From Nodularia sp. LEGE 06071 (GTDB lineage Bacteria > Cyanobacteriota > Cyanobacteriia > Cyanobacteriales > Nostocaceae), in NCBI RefSeq assembly GCF_015207755.1, contig NZ_JADEWH010000001.1, positions 434,001-498,000 of the forward strand: a DNA stretch of 64,000 bases. The letters run 5' to 3'. Numbering within the stretch: the stretch's first letter is position 1; every line of letters starts with the position of its first letter. The notes beneath the pieces were generated by a model that made no database searches, was not told the DNA's origin, and saw only the letters and a list, made by a program, of their open reading frames with translations. This document shows, one piece after another, positions 40,482 through 49,661 of this stretch. Position numbers and translations under genes: made by a program.

Positions 40482-41078
40482 CTATAAATAACTGAGATAC
40501 TCACCTTTGGGGGTGATACTCAGAATATTGACTTAGGCTGGTTGACGCATTTTAGCTTGACAAAGTTGCCATTGTTAGGTAAAGAAGTAATTTGACTGTT
40601 TTTAGTTATTCAATCATGGCTTACTATTAACGTGGGTGGACAATTTTTGCTAGTTTAAATTTAATTAAGCTCGCTCTTTTTTGATTTAGCCTGCACAGTC
40701 TATATTAACTAACTTTACTGGGACATTCAGATGATTAGTTTAAATTTAAAATTTCCCTAATTTAAAATTTCAAGTTAGGTTTTATAGTCACAGCAAAACA
40801 AACCCTAACAGTGGGTAGTGAGAATGTAGCACTGAAGATGCAAAATCGAAATTAAGTAATCATTAGAACGAGACTAAAAAGACTTTTACGTAGAATTAAC
40901 TGGTAAATTTAAGCCAGACAAATATTATAACCTAACTGCAATTATGCGGTTGTGTAGCTGATAAATCATGTATTTGCTGGAAATAATGGGGAATTTTGCG
41001 TGAGTGAATTGGGAATGCCTAGTATGTAGTATAGTCGGCCGTAAGAGACCATTTAGTCAATATTTCCGGAGTTTTGGG
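40482..41078. other. Intergenic region upstream of rpiA
   Basis: About 600 AT-rich bases with divergent genes on either side. It has TTTAAATTTAAAATTTC-type A/T repeats near 40740-40775. No ORF of note, no known RNA and no strong hairpin were seen. The in-frame extension of rpiA to 41004 lies in its right end and lacks family similarity. Confidence 0.45.
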
Positions 41079-41789
41079 ATGAGTGCAACAGCAGATCCAG
41101 TAAAGTTGATGAAGCAAGAAGTTGGCAAAGCCGCCGCCGCCCTGGTAAAATCAGGCTCGATTGTCGGGTTGGGTACGGGGTCTACCACAGCTTATACAAT
41201 TCAGTTTTTAGGCGATCGCATCAAATCTGGTGAACTTAAAGATATTGTGGGGATTCCTACCTCTTTTCAGTCAGAAGTGCTGGCGAAACAATACGGCGTA
41301 CCTCTGACCACCTTAGATGCTGTTGACCACATTGATATTGCTATTGATGGGGCTGATGAAGTTGATCCTCAGAAGAATTTGATTAAAGGCGGCGGTGCAG
41401 CACATACCCGCGAAAAAGTAGTTGATTACTTAGCAGAGCAATTTATCGTTGTGGTTGATAGTGGTAAGTTAGTCGAGCGCTTAGGTTCTACTTTTGCTGT
41501 ACCAGTAGAGGTGATACCAATGGCTATTACCCCTGTGACTAATGCCATCAAAAAACTCGGTGGTAAACCTGAACTCCGCATGGGTGTTAAAAAAGCCGGG
41601 CCAGTCATCACCGACCAAGGCAATATGGTACTAGATGTAACATTTGATTCGATTGACGACCCCGTTAGTCTAGAAAAAACACTGAATAATATTCCCGGTG
41701 TGTTGGAAAATGGGATCTTCGTCAATTGTGCAGATGTAGTTTTAGTCGGCGAAGTTAAAGACGGTAAGCCTTTAGTACGTCAACTGTAA
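41079..41789 (+). CDS. rpiA: Ribose-5-phosphate isomerase A
   Basis: A 236-residue isomerase interconverting ribose-5-phosphate and ribulose-5-phosphate in the pentose phosphate and Calvin cycles. Motifs: [18 protein letters not shown] near residue 28, [31 protein letters not shown], and [14 protein letters not shown] chose the ATG at 41079 ([20 protein letters not shown]); the longer frame from 41004 adds an unrelated tail. It is monocistronic. Confidence 0.95.
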   Translation: MSATADPVKLMKQEVGKAAAALVKSGSIVGLGTGSTTAYTIQFLGDRIKSGELKDIVGIPTSFQSEVLAKQYGVPLTTLDAVDHIDIAIDGADEVDPQKNLIKGGGAAHTREKVVDYLAEQFIVVVDSGKLVERLGSTFAVPVEVIPMAITPVTNAIKKLGGKPELRMGVKKAGPVITDQGNMVLDVTFDSIDDPVSLEKTLNNIPGVLENGIFVNCADVVLVGEVKDGKPLVRQL

Positions 41790-41854
41790 GAGGAACTGGG
41801 GAGTGGGTGAAAATTTTGCTCATCTCCCCATCTCTTTTGTGAAACAGTTAAGAT

Positions 41855-41912
41855 GTCTGTTCTGGGCGGGCTAGAGAGCTTACCCCACAATATTTATGCT
41901 TATGCACAAAAT
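41855..41912 (+). repeat. Dispersed repeat, part of the 51863 element family
   Basis: Carries TGTTCTGGGCGGGCTAGA and CCCCACAATATTTATGCTTA, the same core found at 51916-51975 and, inverted, at 19441-19490. No terminal inverted repeats are preserved here. Confidence 0.75.
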
Positions 41913-41951
41913 TAGCTGTGCTAAAGTACTTAAATTTTGTAAAATCAGGCG

Positions 41952-44405
41952 ATGAAAAAACCGCTTTCGTCCGTAATTCCTGCTTGCACTTGGAGTCGTC
42001 CCATCGGCTTAGGCTGGGACAAGCCCTATACTGTTCGCTACGCTAGTAATATTGATGATGGCCCTTGGCACGGTATGCCTTTGGGTGGCTTTGGTGCAGG
42101 TTGTATCGGTCGTTCTTCACGAGGAGACTTTAATCTGTGGCACATTGACGGCGGTGAACATACGTTTCAAAATATCCCCGCTTGTCAATTTAGTGTGTTT
42201 GAATCCAATGGGACATCTTCTCAAAGTTATGCTTTGGCTACAGAACCGCCGGAGAATGGTAGTCTCGCAGCTTGGAAATGGTATCCAGCATCTACAGCCA
42301 CACAGTCAACAGGAACTTATCACGCTTTATATCCGCGTAGCTGGTTTGTCTACGAGAATGTGTTTCAAGCCCAGTTAACTTGTGAGCAGTTTTCACCAAT
42401 CTGGGCAGGAAATTATCAAGAATCTAGCTATCCGGTGGCGGTGTTTCACTGGAATGCTCATAACCCGACAAATGCACCTATTACTCTGAGTATTATGCTC
42501 ACTTGGCAAAATATGGTGGGCTGGTTTACTAATGCGCTCAAGTCTCCAGAAGTGCGGATACGGGATGATGGTAGTCCGGTTTATGCCTATCAGCCGTGTT
42601 TAGGCAATAGTAAAGATAATTACAATTTAATAAGTGAAGATACAGAATATTTTAGTTGTATTTGTAGCCGAGTTTCTGGTGATCAGTCAGTAGCAGAAGG
42701 CGATGGTAGTTGGTGTATTGCGACTATCAAACATCCCCAAGTAGAAGTATTTTACAATACTCGCTGGAATCCTGCGGGTACGGGGTCAGATGTGTGGCAA
42801 AGCTTTGCTGCTGATGGTTCTTTGCCTAATTTTCAAGATGCCACTCCCGCGTCAGACAATACACAAATTGGTGTGGCGATCGCACTCCGTTTTACTCTGC
42901 AACCAGGGGAAACTTTAGCAATTCCTTTTGTGTTATCTTGGGATTTTCCGGTAACAGAATTTGCCGCCGGGATTAATTATTACCGCAGATATACAGACTT
43001 TTTTGGGCGTGGTGGTGATCATGCAGGTGCGATCGCTTCTACTGCCCTGACAGAATATCAAACTTGGTATAAAAACGTATTAAATTGGCAACAGCCGATT
43101 ATTGACCGGGAAGATTTACCAGACTGGTTTAAAATGGCTCTATTCAATGAGCTATATGACCTAACTAGCGGTGGAACTCTCTGGAGTGCAGCCTCAGAAC
43201 TTGACCCCATTGGGCAGTTTGCGGTGCTGGAATGCTTAGATTATCGTTGGTACGAAAGTCTGGATGTCCGGTTATATGGTTCCTTTGGGCTGCTGCACTT
43301 GTTTCCAGAACTCGAAAAATCGGTGATGCGGGCATTTGCACGGGCAATTCCCCATAGTGACGATCATCAGCGTGTGATTGGTTATTACTACACCATTGGC
43401 GCAGATACCACAACCGCAGTCCGGAAAGTCGCAGGTGCAACACCTCACGATTTGGGCGCACCGAATGAACACGTTTGGGAAAAAACTAATTATACCTGCT
43501 ATCAAGACTGTAATTTGTGGAAGGATTTGGGTAGTGATTTTGTCTTGCAAGTATACCGAGATTTTCTGCTAACTGGTGCTGATGATGTGCAGTTTTTGGC
43601 AGATTGTTGGGAGGGAATTGTGCAAACTCTCAATTATCTGAAAACCTTTGATTTAGATGGTGATGGGATTCCTGAGAACTCTGGCGCACCTGACCAAACT
43701 TTTGATGATTGGCGTTTGCAAGGTGTGAGTGCTTATTGTGGCGGTTTGTGGTTGGCGGCTTTAGAAGCTGCGATCGCTATTAGCCAAATTATATCAAACA
43801 ACAACCTTGGCGACCTACAGCCCTTGCGGGCATCGCTGCGCGCGGGCGACTTGGCGGTACAAAAATCTACCTACCAAACATGGTTAACACAGTCACGTCC
43901 TATTTATCAAGAAAAGCTTTGGAATGGTCAGTATTTCCGCTTGGATAGTGAGAGTGGTTCTGATGTAGTGATGGCGGATCAATTGTGTGGGCAATTTTAT
44001 GCACGTTTATTGGGATTGCCAGATATTGTACCAAGCGATCGCGCTTTATCGGCTTTAGAAACTGTTTATGATGCTTGCTTTCTTAAATTCTGTCATGGTG
44101 AGTTTGGGGCTGCTAACGGTGTCCGTCCTGATGGTTCACCAGAAAACCCCAATGCTACCCATCCACTGGAAGTCTGGACAGGAATTAACTTTGGACTGGC
44201 GGCTTTTCTTGTCCAAATGGGGATGGAGGATGAAGCATTGAAGTTAACGGAAGCTGTGGTGCAGCAAATTTACCACAATGGCTTACAGTTCCGCACACCG
44301 GAAGCGATTACCGCATCTGGGACTTTCCGGGCTAGTACCTATCTACGGGCGATGGCTATTTGGGCAATTTATCTCGTTATGGATGCCAAAAAGCACATCT
44401 CTTAA
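41952..44405 (+). CDS. GH116 family glycosyl hydrolase (GBA2-like)
   Basis: An 817-residue protein of the non-lysosomal glucosylceramidase (GBA2)/GH116 family. The N-terminal beta domain shows GMPLGGFGAGCIGRSSRGDF and HIDGGEHTFQ. The catalytic alpha-toroid begins near 380. It has ALFNELYDLTSGGTLW, where the Glu fits the nucleophile, and IPENSGAPDQTFDDWRLQG then SAYCGGLWLAAL, where Asp fits the acid/base. It has no signal peptide. The substrate is probably a beta-glucoside; glucosylceramide is doubtful in cyanobacteria. About 20 residues (LGDLQPLRASLRAGDLAVQ near 620) look like an in-frame repeat insertion. Confidence 0.88.
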   Translation: MKKPLSSVIPACTWSRPIGLGWDKPYTVRYASNIDDGPWHGMPLGGFGAGCIGRSSRGDFNLWHIDGGEHTFQNIPACQFSVFESNGTSSQSYALATEPPENGSLAAWKWYPASTATQSTGTYHALYPRSWFVYENVFQAQLTCEQFSPIWAGNYQESSYPVAVFHWNAHNPTNAPITLSIMLTWQNMVGWFTNALKSPEVRIRDDGSPVYAYQPCLGNSKDNYNLISEDTEYFSCICSRVSGDQSVAEGDGSWCIATIKHPQVEVFYNTRWNPAGTGSDVWQSFAADGSLPNFQDATPASDNTQIGVAIALRFTLQPGETLAIPFVLSWDFPVTEFAAGINYYRRYTDFFGRGGDHAGAIASTALTEYQTWYKNVLNWQQPIIDREDLPDWFKMALFNELYDLTSGGTLWSAASELDPIGQFAVLECLDYRWYESLDVRLYGSFGLLHLFPELEKSVMRAFARAIPHSDDHQRVIGYYYTIGADTTTAVRKVAGATPHDLGAPNEHVWEKTNYTCYQDCNLWKDLGSDFVLQVYRDFLLTGADDVQFLADCWEGIVQTLNYLKTFDLDGDGIPENSGAPDQTFDDWRLQGVSAYCGGLWLAALEAAIAISQIISNNNLGDLQPLRASLRAGDLAVQKSTYQTWLTQSRPIYQEKLWNGQYFRLDSESGSDVVMADQLCGQFYARLLGLPDIVPSDRALSALETVYDACFLKFCHGEFGAANGVRPDGSPENPNATHPLEVWTGINFGLAAFLVQMGMEDEALKLTEAVVQQIYHNGLQFRTPEAITASGTFRASTYLRAMAIWAIYLVMDAKKHIS
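43802..43862 (+). repeat. Repeat insertion inside the GH116 gene
   Basis: A GC-rich palindromic stretch (CCTTGCGGGCATCGCTGCGC followed by GCGGGCG) in an otherwise AT-richer gene. It encodes a Leu/Arg/Ala-rich loop between two helices (after AISQIISNNN, before STYQTWLTQSRP). It is similar in type to dispersed cyanobacterial repeats. Edges are approximate. Confidence 0.55.
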
Positions 44406-44474
44406 ATAGAATTGCCATATAGCGTTTCCTCATCACATGAGGTAGATCATAGCCCCCTCCTCGCTGGCGCTACC

Positions 44475-44610
44475 GTGTACACACAAGTCCGGCCTGTCTG
44501 CGTTTGAGCCTGTTCTGCCCTCTAAATCCCCCAAGTTTGGGGGACGAGTGAAAAATCTTGTTCCCCCATAATTGGGGGTTAGGGGGCGATTCGATCACTT
44601 GTGTGTACAC
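44475..44610. mobile_element. MITE-like element, copy A
   Basis: A 136-base element with perfect 14-base terminal inverted repeats GTGTACACACAAGT / ACTTGTGTGTACAC. Inside are two strong hairpins (CCCCCAAGTTTGGGGG and CCCCCATAATTGGGGG). It has no coding capacity. A second copy is at 46189-46323. Copy A lies between the GH116 stop and a terminator hairpin, so it is probably transcribed as part of the GH116 3' region. Confidence 0.88.
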
Positions 44611-44686
44611 CGTGGCCTCCTTTGCGGAGGTGGGGTTCTTGTCCCTACCCAAGCGAGAAACGCTATATTAAAACTATGTTCAGATC

Positions 44687-44717
44687 AAGTCTGTTACCTA
44701 ACAGGCTTGCTTTTTTT
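44687..44717 (+). terminator. Rho-independent terminator after GH116 gene
   Basis: Stem AAGTCTGTT/AACAGGCTT with an ACCT loop and one G-T pair, followed by GC and seven T. It is oriented to end plus-strand transcription from the GH116 gene. The MITE copy A sits between that gene and this hairpin. Confidence 0.75.
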
Positions 44718-44745
44718 AGTTAAAAAACAACTAGCACTGCTGATC

Positions 44746-45351
44746 TCAAGCTTTTTTGCGGAACTTTAATTGAGAAATTCCCACTCCACCTGCAAACAAA
44801 ACACCTAAAAAAGTAGTTGGTTCTGGTATAGATTGTGGGTTGCTACTAATAGCACCAAGGACTTGGAGTTGTACGTCGTCATAGCTAAAATCCCCACCGT
44901 TTTCACCGTCTTCAAAAGTAGCATTGATTACTCCTGGTGCAATCGTTGCTAAACCTGCATGGATAATATTGTCAGGGTTGCGGTCTGCTGAACCTAAGAA
45001 GTAAGTTTCGTCAGTATTACCGACATATATGCCAAAAAACAATTCTTGTCCAGATGGAAATATTCCTAAATCGACAATTTTACCAATCTCTTGATTAGTA
45101 CCAATTAGCGTGAATGCTCCATTGGGGTCAAGTGTACTAAATAGTTGTAAGTCACTGACAAATGAAGCATTTGGGTTGCCTTGTAGAATTGTTGCAGCTA
45201 CGTTACCCCCGGTGGCAAAAATTTGCTCGCCCAGAGTATATTCAATGCCGCCGATAGTTATTGCTTGGGCAGAAGCAAGACTTCCTAAAACCATAAAGGT
45301 GGCTCCAGTTGTTGCCATTGCCAAGTTTTTCAAAAAAGCTGTTGTTGTCAT
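44746..45351 (-). CDS. PEP-CTERM sorting domain protein
   Basis: A 201-residue exported protein. A signal peptide (LAMATTGATFMVLGSLASAQA) ends near residue 29. The mature part is beta-rich and Gly/Asn-rich, and the C-terminus is a textbook PEP-CTERM tail: SIPEPTTFLGVLFAGGVGIS followed by the basic RKKA. In bacteria with exosortase, this tail directs processing and surface display, usually with exopolysaccharide. No exosortase is in the window. The gene lies between the two MITE copies, divergent from the hetC promoter region. Confidence 0.9.
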   Translation of the reverse strand: MTTTAFLKNLAMATTGATFMVLGSLASAQAITIGGIEYTLGEQIFATGGNVAATILQGNPNASFVSDLQLFSTLDPNGAFTLIGTNQEIGKIVDLGIFPSGQELFFGIYVGNTDETYFLGSADRNPDNIIHAGLATIAPGVINATFEDGENGGDFSYDDVQLQVLGAISSNPQSIPEPTTFLGVLFAGGVGISQLKFRKKA

Positions 45352-45573
45352 AAAAACTTCGTAAACTCTTGTGAAACTAGTAATTTAGTTTTTCCAGTTT
45401 TGGTCTAAACAATCCTAAAGTATCTGTCTGTAAAATAAAGACACTACAATATTGCTTAATAAAAAAAACACAGATAAATATTGTTTAAAAATCTAGTAAT
45501 TATTTAAAAAGTCTGACATTTAAAGGGTTTCAGGTAATACCAAACATAAATTTCAGCTTCACAACATCTTTGT

Positions 45574-45613
45574 GTATATTAAGCTACAAAAATTTTCAAA
45601 GACCAATACAGAT
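45574..45613 (+). promoter_or_regulatory. NtcA-type promoter upstream of hetC
   Basis: GTATATTAAGCTAC (45574-45587) is a perfect GTA-N8-TAC NtcA box. TACAGAT at 45607-45613 is at about the right distance for the -10 of an NtcA-activated class II promoter. hetC of Anabaena PCC 7120 is NtcA-dependent from a distant upstream start. Here the box is about 0.9 kb before the hetC ATG. The region is also upstream of the divergent PEP-CTERM gene. Confidence 0.65.
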
Positions 45614-45780
45614 GTTTTACCGTGCAGCTTGTCATTGCAGCCAAAAAACTAAGTATCGCCAATTTTTGGTTTTATTTTCCGGGTGTTTCATCAACCAAAA
45701 GAACATATAACTAGGGTTAAAAAAAGATTTCCAATACTTACGCAGTCAAACTGCTTTTTGCCAAAATCCAAAGATGACTA

Positions 45781-45845
45781 AGTAGGTTGGCGTAAATAAA
45801 GTTAACTAGGGTCGTCATTTGTCATTGTTCATTGGTGAGGGTTTC
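45781..45845. repeat. Inverted dispersed repeat, left copy
   Basis: AGTAGGTTGGCGTAAATAAA then GTTAACTAGGG to ATTGGTGAGGGTTT. The reverse complement of the same sequence is at 52006-52069. The two copies bracket the hetC-hetP block in opposite orientation. Confidence 0.85.
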
Positions 45846-46188
45846 AGGAGTATTTACGAGTTGTAATCTAGTTTGGTTTATTCCTGCTTACCTACTTAAT
45901 TTTAGTCAGACAAAGAATTAGTAAAGGCTTTACTAAATATGATTTGACATCAGAATGCAACAGCAGCTGATGAAAAGTTTGATATTTATCGCATCTGCAT
46001 TTTGTGAGTAAAATATTGTTCTTAAAATTGTTGTATAAAAAAAATCAAAAAAATGAAACTTCAGAAATCTGTGATTAATAACACCCTTTCTTGTTTTTTT
46101 ATTTACAGCCGATAGTCATGAAGTAAAACCCCATTATTGCCAGGATTTACAAATTTCCTTCTTTTTGTCCTTCTTCCTTTGGGCTACG

Positions 46189-46323
46189 GTGTATACACAA
46201 GTCCTGTCTGTCTGCGTTTGAGCCTGTTTTGCCCCCTAAATCCCCCAAGTTTGGGGGACTTTGAAAATTCTTGTTCCCCCAGAATTGGGGGTTAGGGGGC
46301 GATTCGATCACTTGTGTGAACAC
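46189..46323. mobile_element. MITE-like element, copy B, in the hetC leader
   Basis: A 135-base relative of the element at 44475-44610. Its terminal repeats GTGTATACACAAGT / ACTTGTGTGAACAC have two changes from copy A, and it has the same two C5/G5 hairpins inside. It lies between the NtcA-type promoter (45574) and the hetC ATG (46480). A transcript from that promoter would therefore carry these hairpins in its leader. Confidence 0.88.
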
Positions 46324-46355
46324 GATAGCCCTTGGGGAAAGGCTAGCACCATAAG

Positions 46356-46415
46356 CGTTCGCGGAGCGTCTCGTAGAGAAGCTATGCCGTTCGCGGAGCG
46401 TCTCGAAGAGAAGGC
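46356..46415. repeat. Direct repeat CGTTCGCGGAGCGTCTCG
   Basis: Two direct copies (46356-46387 and 46388-46415) of a palindromic unit CGTTCGCGGAGCGTCTCG followed by TAGAGAAG or AAGAGAAG. This is a common dispersed repeat type in Nostocales. It lies 65 bases before hetC. Confidence 0.85.
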
Positions 46416-46479
46416 TTTATGCGATTGTGGCCAGCCCTTCGGTCTACGTTACTCTTTATAGTTCAGAGTTCAAGGAGAT

Positions 46480-49400
46480 ATGACGAAAAATACCAGAAAT
46501 CAACAATCTCCGACTCCACCAGTATCTATCCTCAAACTTTTACAGATAGTGGAGGGGGATACAAGTCTAGAGTCAGACTTGAGCCAATCTTGGGTGATAC
46601 GAGAGTTTCAAGCAGGTGAGGATTTGAATGGACACACTGAAGATAGCAGCAATTTTCTGTATTTAATTTGCCAAGGTCAAGTGGGCTTGTGGGCTTTTGA
46701 TGCCACTCTGGGGCAGGAAGTTTCTACACAATTGCTATTAGCAGAGCAAACTTTTGGGGCAGAACATTTATTTTTTCATCAAACTTTACCATATCGAGCG
46801 ATCGCAACTAGTGCAGGTTGTGTGGCGCAAATAGCTATTGCTGACCTCAAACAGTGCTTACACTCCATACCTGATCTCGAAAGTGATTTACAGCTGTTCA
46901 CTTATCAGCAGCAAGCACTGATTTTTTTTAAAACTCATACCCAGTGGCGTTCCCTCACCAGTTCCACTCTGGAGGAATTGCTATCCTACCTCGTAGCCAT
47001 GAAGATTACGGCTGGTTCATCCTTGCAAGCTGCAACAGCGCCAGCGCAAGGACGATTTTGGTTGGCGGGGGGGAAAATTGACAACTCACAACATATAGGA
47101 GACAGCTGGGTATATCCTGATGACACACTGACTGATGGCATTGCCCAAACGGATGTGTTAGTTTACCACCTGTCAATAGAGCATTGGGAATCTGTAAAGG
47201 CCTTAGCACCTGATTTATTTCCTGAACCAAAAGCACAACAGACAAATTCACAAATCATCCAAATCCCCCTTCCTCTTCCCCAGAGTACCGAAGATGATCC
47301 TGATACATCAGAAGTGGAAAAAATTGATTTTCCTCAAGGGGGAAACCAGCCGAAATTTAGGGCTAAGTTATGGCCTAACTATCCGTTTATTCCACAACAA
47401 AGTGCATCAGATAGTGGTGCAGCTTGTTTGGCGATGATTAGCCAGTATTGGGGTAAGCGCTGGGGACTCTACACTCTGCGAAATTTAGCACAAATCGATC
47501 GCATGGGTGCGTCTCTCCACGGTTTAGCCGCCGCCGCCGATAATTTGGGCTACGATGTGCAAGCAGTGCGGGCTAGTTTGGATAAATTAGATACTCATAC
47601 AAATCCTTGGATTGCCCACTGGCAAGAAATTGACTATGTTGTGGTTTGGCAAGTTAAAAGCGATCGCCTTTTGATTTCTGACCCAGCTATAGGTAAACGG
47701 TGGCTGTCACTGGCGGAGTTTGCAGCTAGTTGGACAGGATACGCTTTACTTCTAAATCCTACTCAGCGTTTTTATACCCTCAAGAGCAAAAAAATTTCTC
47801 TGCGTCGTTATTGGAATACATTGCGGAATTACCGAAAATTACTCGGTCAAATTCTTCTCGCCTCAATGTTGGTGCAAGTAATTGGGCTGGCGATTCCCCT
47901 ATTTACTCAGGTGGTCATCGACCAAATAATTCCCCTGAAAGATGTTGATACCTTAAATATTTTTGCTCTCAGCTTCCTGTGCTTGGGTATTTGGCGCACT
48001 GTCTTAATCGCCCAGCGTCAATACCTTTTGGAATATATTGCCAATCGCATCGACATTCACTTAATTGGTCGTTTTATTAACTATACGTTGCAGTTGCCCT
48101 TGCTGTTTTTTGCATCGCGTCCAGTGGAAGACATGATCAACCGGGTTGAGGAAAATAGCAAAATTCAATTGTTTCTGACTCGAATGGCGGTTAGTGGCAC
48201 TATAGATAGCTTGATGGTGCTGATTTATTTGGGACTAATGGCTAATTACAACTGGCAACTTACTCTTCTAGTGCTGGTTTGGATGTTATTCATAGTAATT
48301 GTGAGTATCGTTTCTAGCCCATTTCTCAAAAAAGCATCGCAGGAAGTCTTCCAGGAATCAGTCGCACAAAACTCCGCCATCAGCGAAATGTTTGCTGGTA
48401 TTGTCACAGTCAAAACCGCAGCAGCTGAATATTCAGTGCAGAAGCATTGGGAAAAGCTTTTTCAGAATATGTTACAGGTGCGGTTGCGTGGGCGGAAGTT
48501 GGCGAGTAACTTACAACTGATCAGGAGTGCGATTAATCAGCTGGGTAGCACTGTGATTTTGTGGTTGGGAATAAATCTGGTGATTAGTCAACAGATATCA
48601 CTGGGTAAATTTGTCGCTTTTAATCTGCTTGTGAGTCATATGGCGATCGCAGTTTTAGCTTTAGTAGACTTGTGGGATGAGTTCCCAGAGGTACAGGTTG
48701 CTGTCGAGAGGATAGAAGATGTCTTCGCCTCCCAACCAGAAGCAAATTTTCACACCCCACTTCCCGCAATACCTGCGATTCGGGGGGAAGTGCATTTTGA
48801 TCATGTTTGCTTTCGTTACCACCCCGATGAAGATGGCGAGACTTTGCAAAATATCTGTTTTCAGGTGAAACCACGGCAAACAATTGGCATTATCGGTGAG
48901 AGTGGTTCTGGTAAAAGTACTTTAGTGAATTTGCTGGCTGGTTTATATCGTCCTGACACAGGGCGGATTTTGATTGATGGACAAGATATTTCCCTGGTTT
49001 CGCCCCAATCGTTGCGGAGTCAGTTGGGTTTTATACCACAGGAGTGTTTTCTGTTTTCTGGAACCATCCTCGAAAATATCACCCTGTACAATTCCGAGTT
49101 TAGTACAGAACAGGCGATCGCCGCCGCCCAGCGAGCCGATGCACACAGCTTTATAGCCGCATTACCTTTGGGCTACAACACCCAAGTCGGAGAAACAGGT
49201 GTCAGGCTTTCTGGTGGACAAAAACAAAAAATTGCGATCGCGCGCGCCTTAATCACGAACCCAGCTATTTTAATTTTGGATGAAGCCACTAACGCCCTGG
49301 ATGCAGAATCAGAACGGCGCTTTCAGCAGAACTTAGTCCAGATGAGCGAAGATATTACCACATTTATCATCTCCCATCGTCTATCTAGTGTGCGTCACGC

Positions 49401-49515
49401 CCACCGCATACTTGTCCTAGACAAAGGTGTGCTGATTGAACAAGGTACTCACCAGGAATTAATCGCACAACCTGGTCTTTATCGCCACTTAGCCCAACTG
49501 CAATTACAACTGTAA
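46480..49515 (+). CDS. hetC: HetC, ABC exporter with a degenerate C39 peptidase domain
   Basis: A 1011-residue ABC exporter. Residues 30-250 are cyclic-nucleotide-binding-like, 300-430 are a C39 peptidase-like domain, 450-730 are six membrane helices, and 760-1005 are the ATPase (GESGSGKST, LSGGQKQK, ILILDEATNALD). The strongest reason to call it HetC is the downstream hetP with its HetR-type operator. HetC is required for heterocyst differentiation in Anabaena PCC 7120. In the C39 domain the catalytic Cys is Ser312 (ASDSGAAC) and the His is Asp385 (EIDYVVV); Asp401 remains. Proteolysis is therefore unlikely. AAGGAG stands 5 bases before the ATG. Confidence 0.9.
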   Translation: MTKNTRNQQSPTPPVSILKLLQIVEGDTSLESDLSQSWVIREFQAGEDLNGHTEDSSNFLYLICQGQVGLWAFDATLGQEVSTQLLLAEQTFGAEHLFFHQTLPYRAIATSAGCVAQIAIADLKQCLHSIPDLESDLQLFTYQQQALIFFKTHTQWRSLTSSTLEELLSYLVAMKITAGSSLQAATAPAQGRFWLAGGKIDNSQHIGDSWVYPDDTLTDGIAQTDVLVYHLSIEHWESVKALAPDLFPEPKAQQTNSQIIQIPLPLPQSTEDDPDTSEVEKIDFPQGGNQPKFRAKLWPNYPFIPQQSASDSGAACLAMISQYWGKRWGLYTLRNLAQIDRMGASLHGLAAAADNLGYDVQAVRASLDKLDTHTNPWIAHWQEIDYVVVWQVKSDRLLISDPAIGKRWLSLAEFAASWTGYALLLNPTQRFYTLKSKKISLRRYWNTLRNYRKLLGQILLASMLVQVIGLAIPLFTQVVIDQIIPLKDVDTLNIFALSFLCLGIWRTVLIAQRQYLLEYIANRIDIHLIGRFINYTLQLPLLFFASRPVEDMINRVEENSKIQLFLTRMAVSGTIDSLMVLIYLGLMANYNWQLTLLVLVWMLFIVIVSIVSSPFLKKASQEVFQESVAQNSAISEMFAGIVTVKTAAAEYSVQKHWEKLFQNMLQVRLRGRKLASNLQLIRSAINQLGSTVILWLGINLVISQQISLGKFVAFNLLVSHMAIAVLALVDLWDEFPEVQVAVERIEDVFASQPEANFHTPLPAIPAIRGEVHFDHVCFRYHPDEDGETLQNICFQVKPRQTIGIIGESGSGKSTLVNLLAGLYRPDTGRILIDGQDISLVSPQSLRSQLGFIPQECFLFSGTILENITLYNSEFSTEQAIAAAQRADAHSFIAALPLGYNTQVGETGVRLSGGQKQKIAIARALITNPAILILDEATNALDAESERRFQQNLVQMSEDITTFIISHRLSSVRHAHRILVLDKGVLIEQGTHQELIAQPGLYRHLAQLQLQL

Positions 49516-49635
49516 TCTCAATTCAGGCAATTTTGTTCCGGATAAACTTAATAACACATTCTACAAAGTAAACTTGTCTAATTTTTGCAATTACATGAAT
49601 GATGTTTAGACAAAAAGTGCTAAAGCATACTTTTC

Positions 49636-49661
49636 AAACATCCTTTTGAGGATGTTTTATT
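49636..49661 (+). terminator. Rho-independent terminator after hetC
   Basis: Perfect 8-bp stem AAACATCC/GGATGTTT with a TTTTGA loop, followed by TATTTT. It lies about 120 bases after the hetC stop and before the HetR-type site. hetP is therefore largely expressed from its own promoter. Confidence 0.8.

Noticed and set aside
46261-46619. Plus-strand ORFs of 66 codons before and over the hetC start
   Set aside because: They are built from the MITE and palindromic repeats or are out of frame with hetC, which has a strong ribosome site and clear domains.
46480-49515. HetC as the exporter of the GG-leader peptide
   Set aside because: Its C39 catalytic Cys and His are replaced, while the exporter at 54223 is intact and in an operon with an HlyD adaptor.
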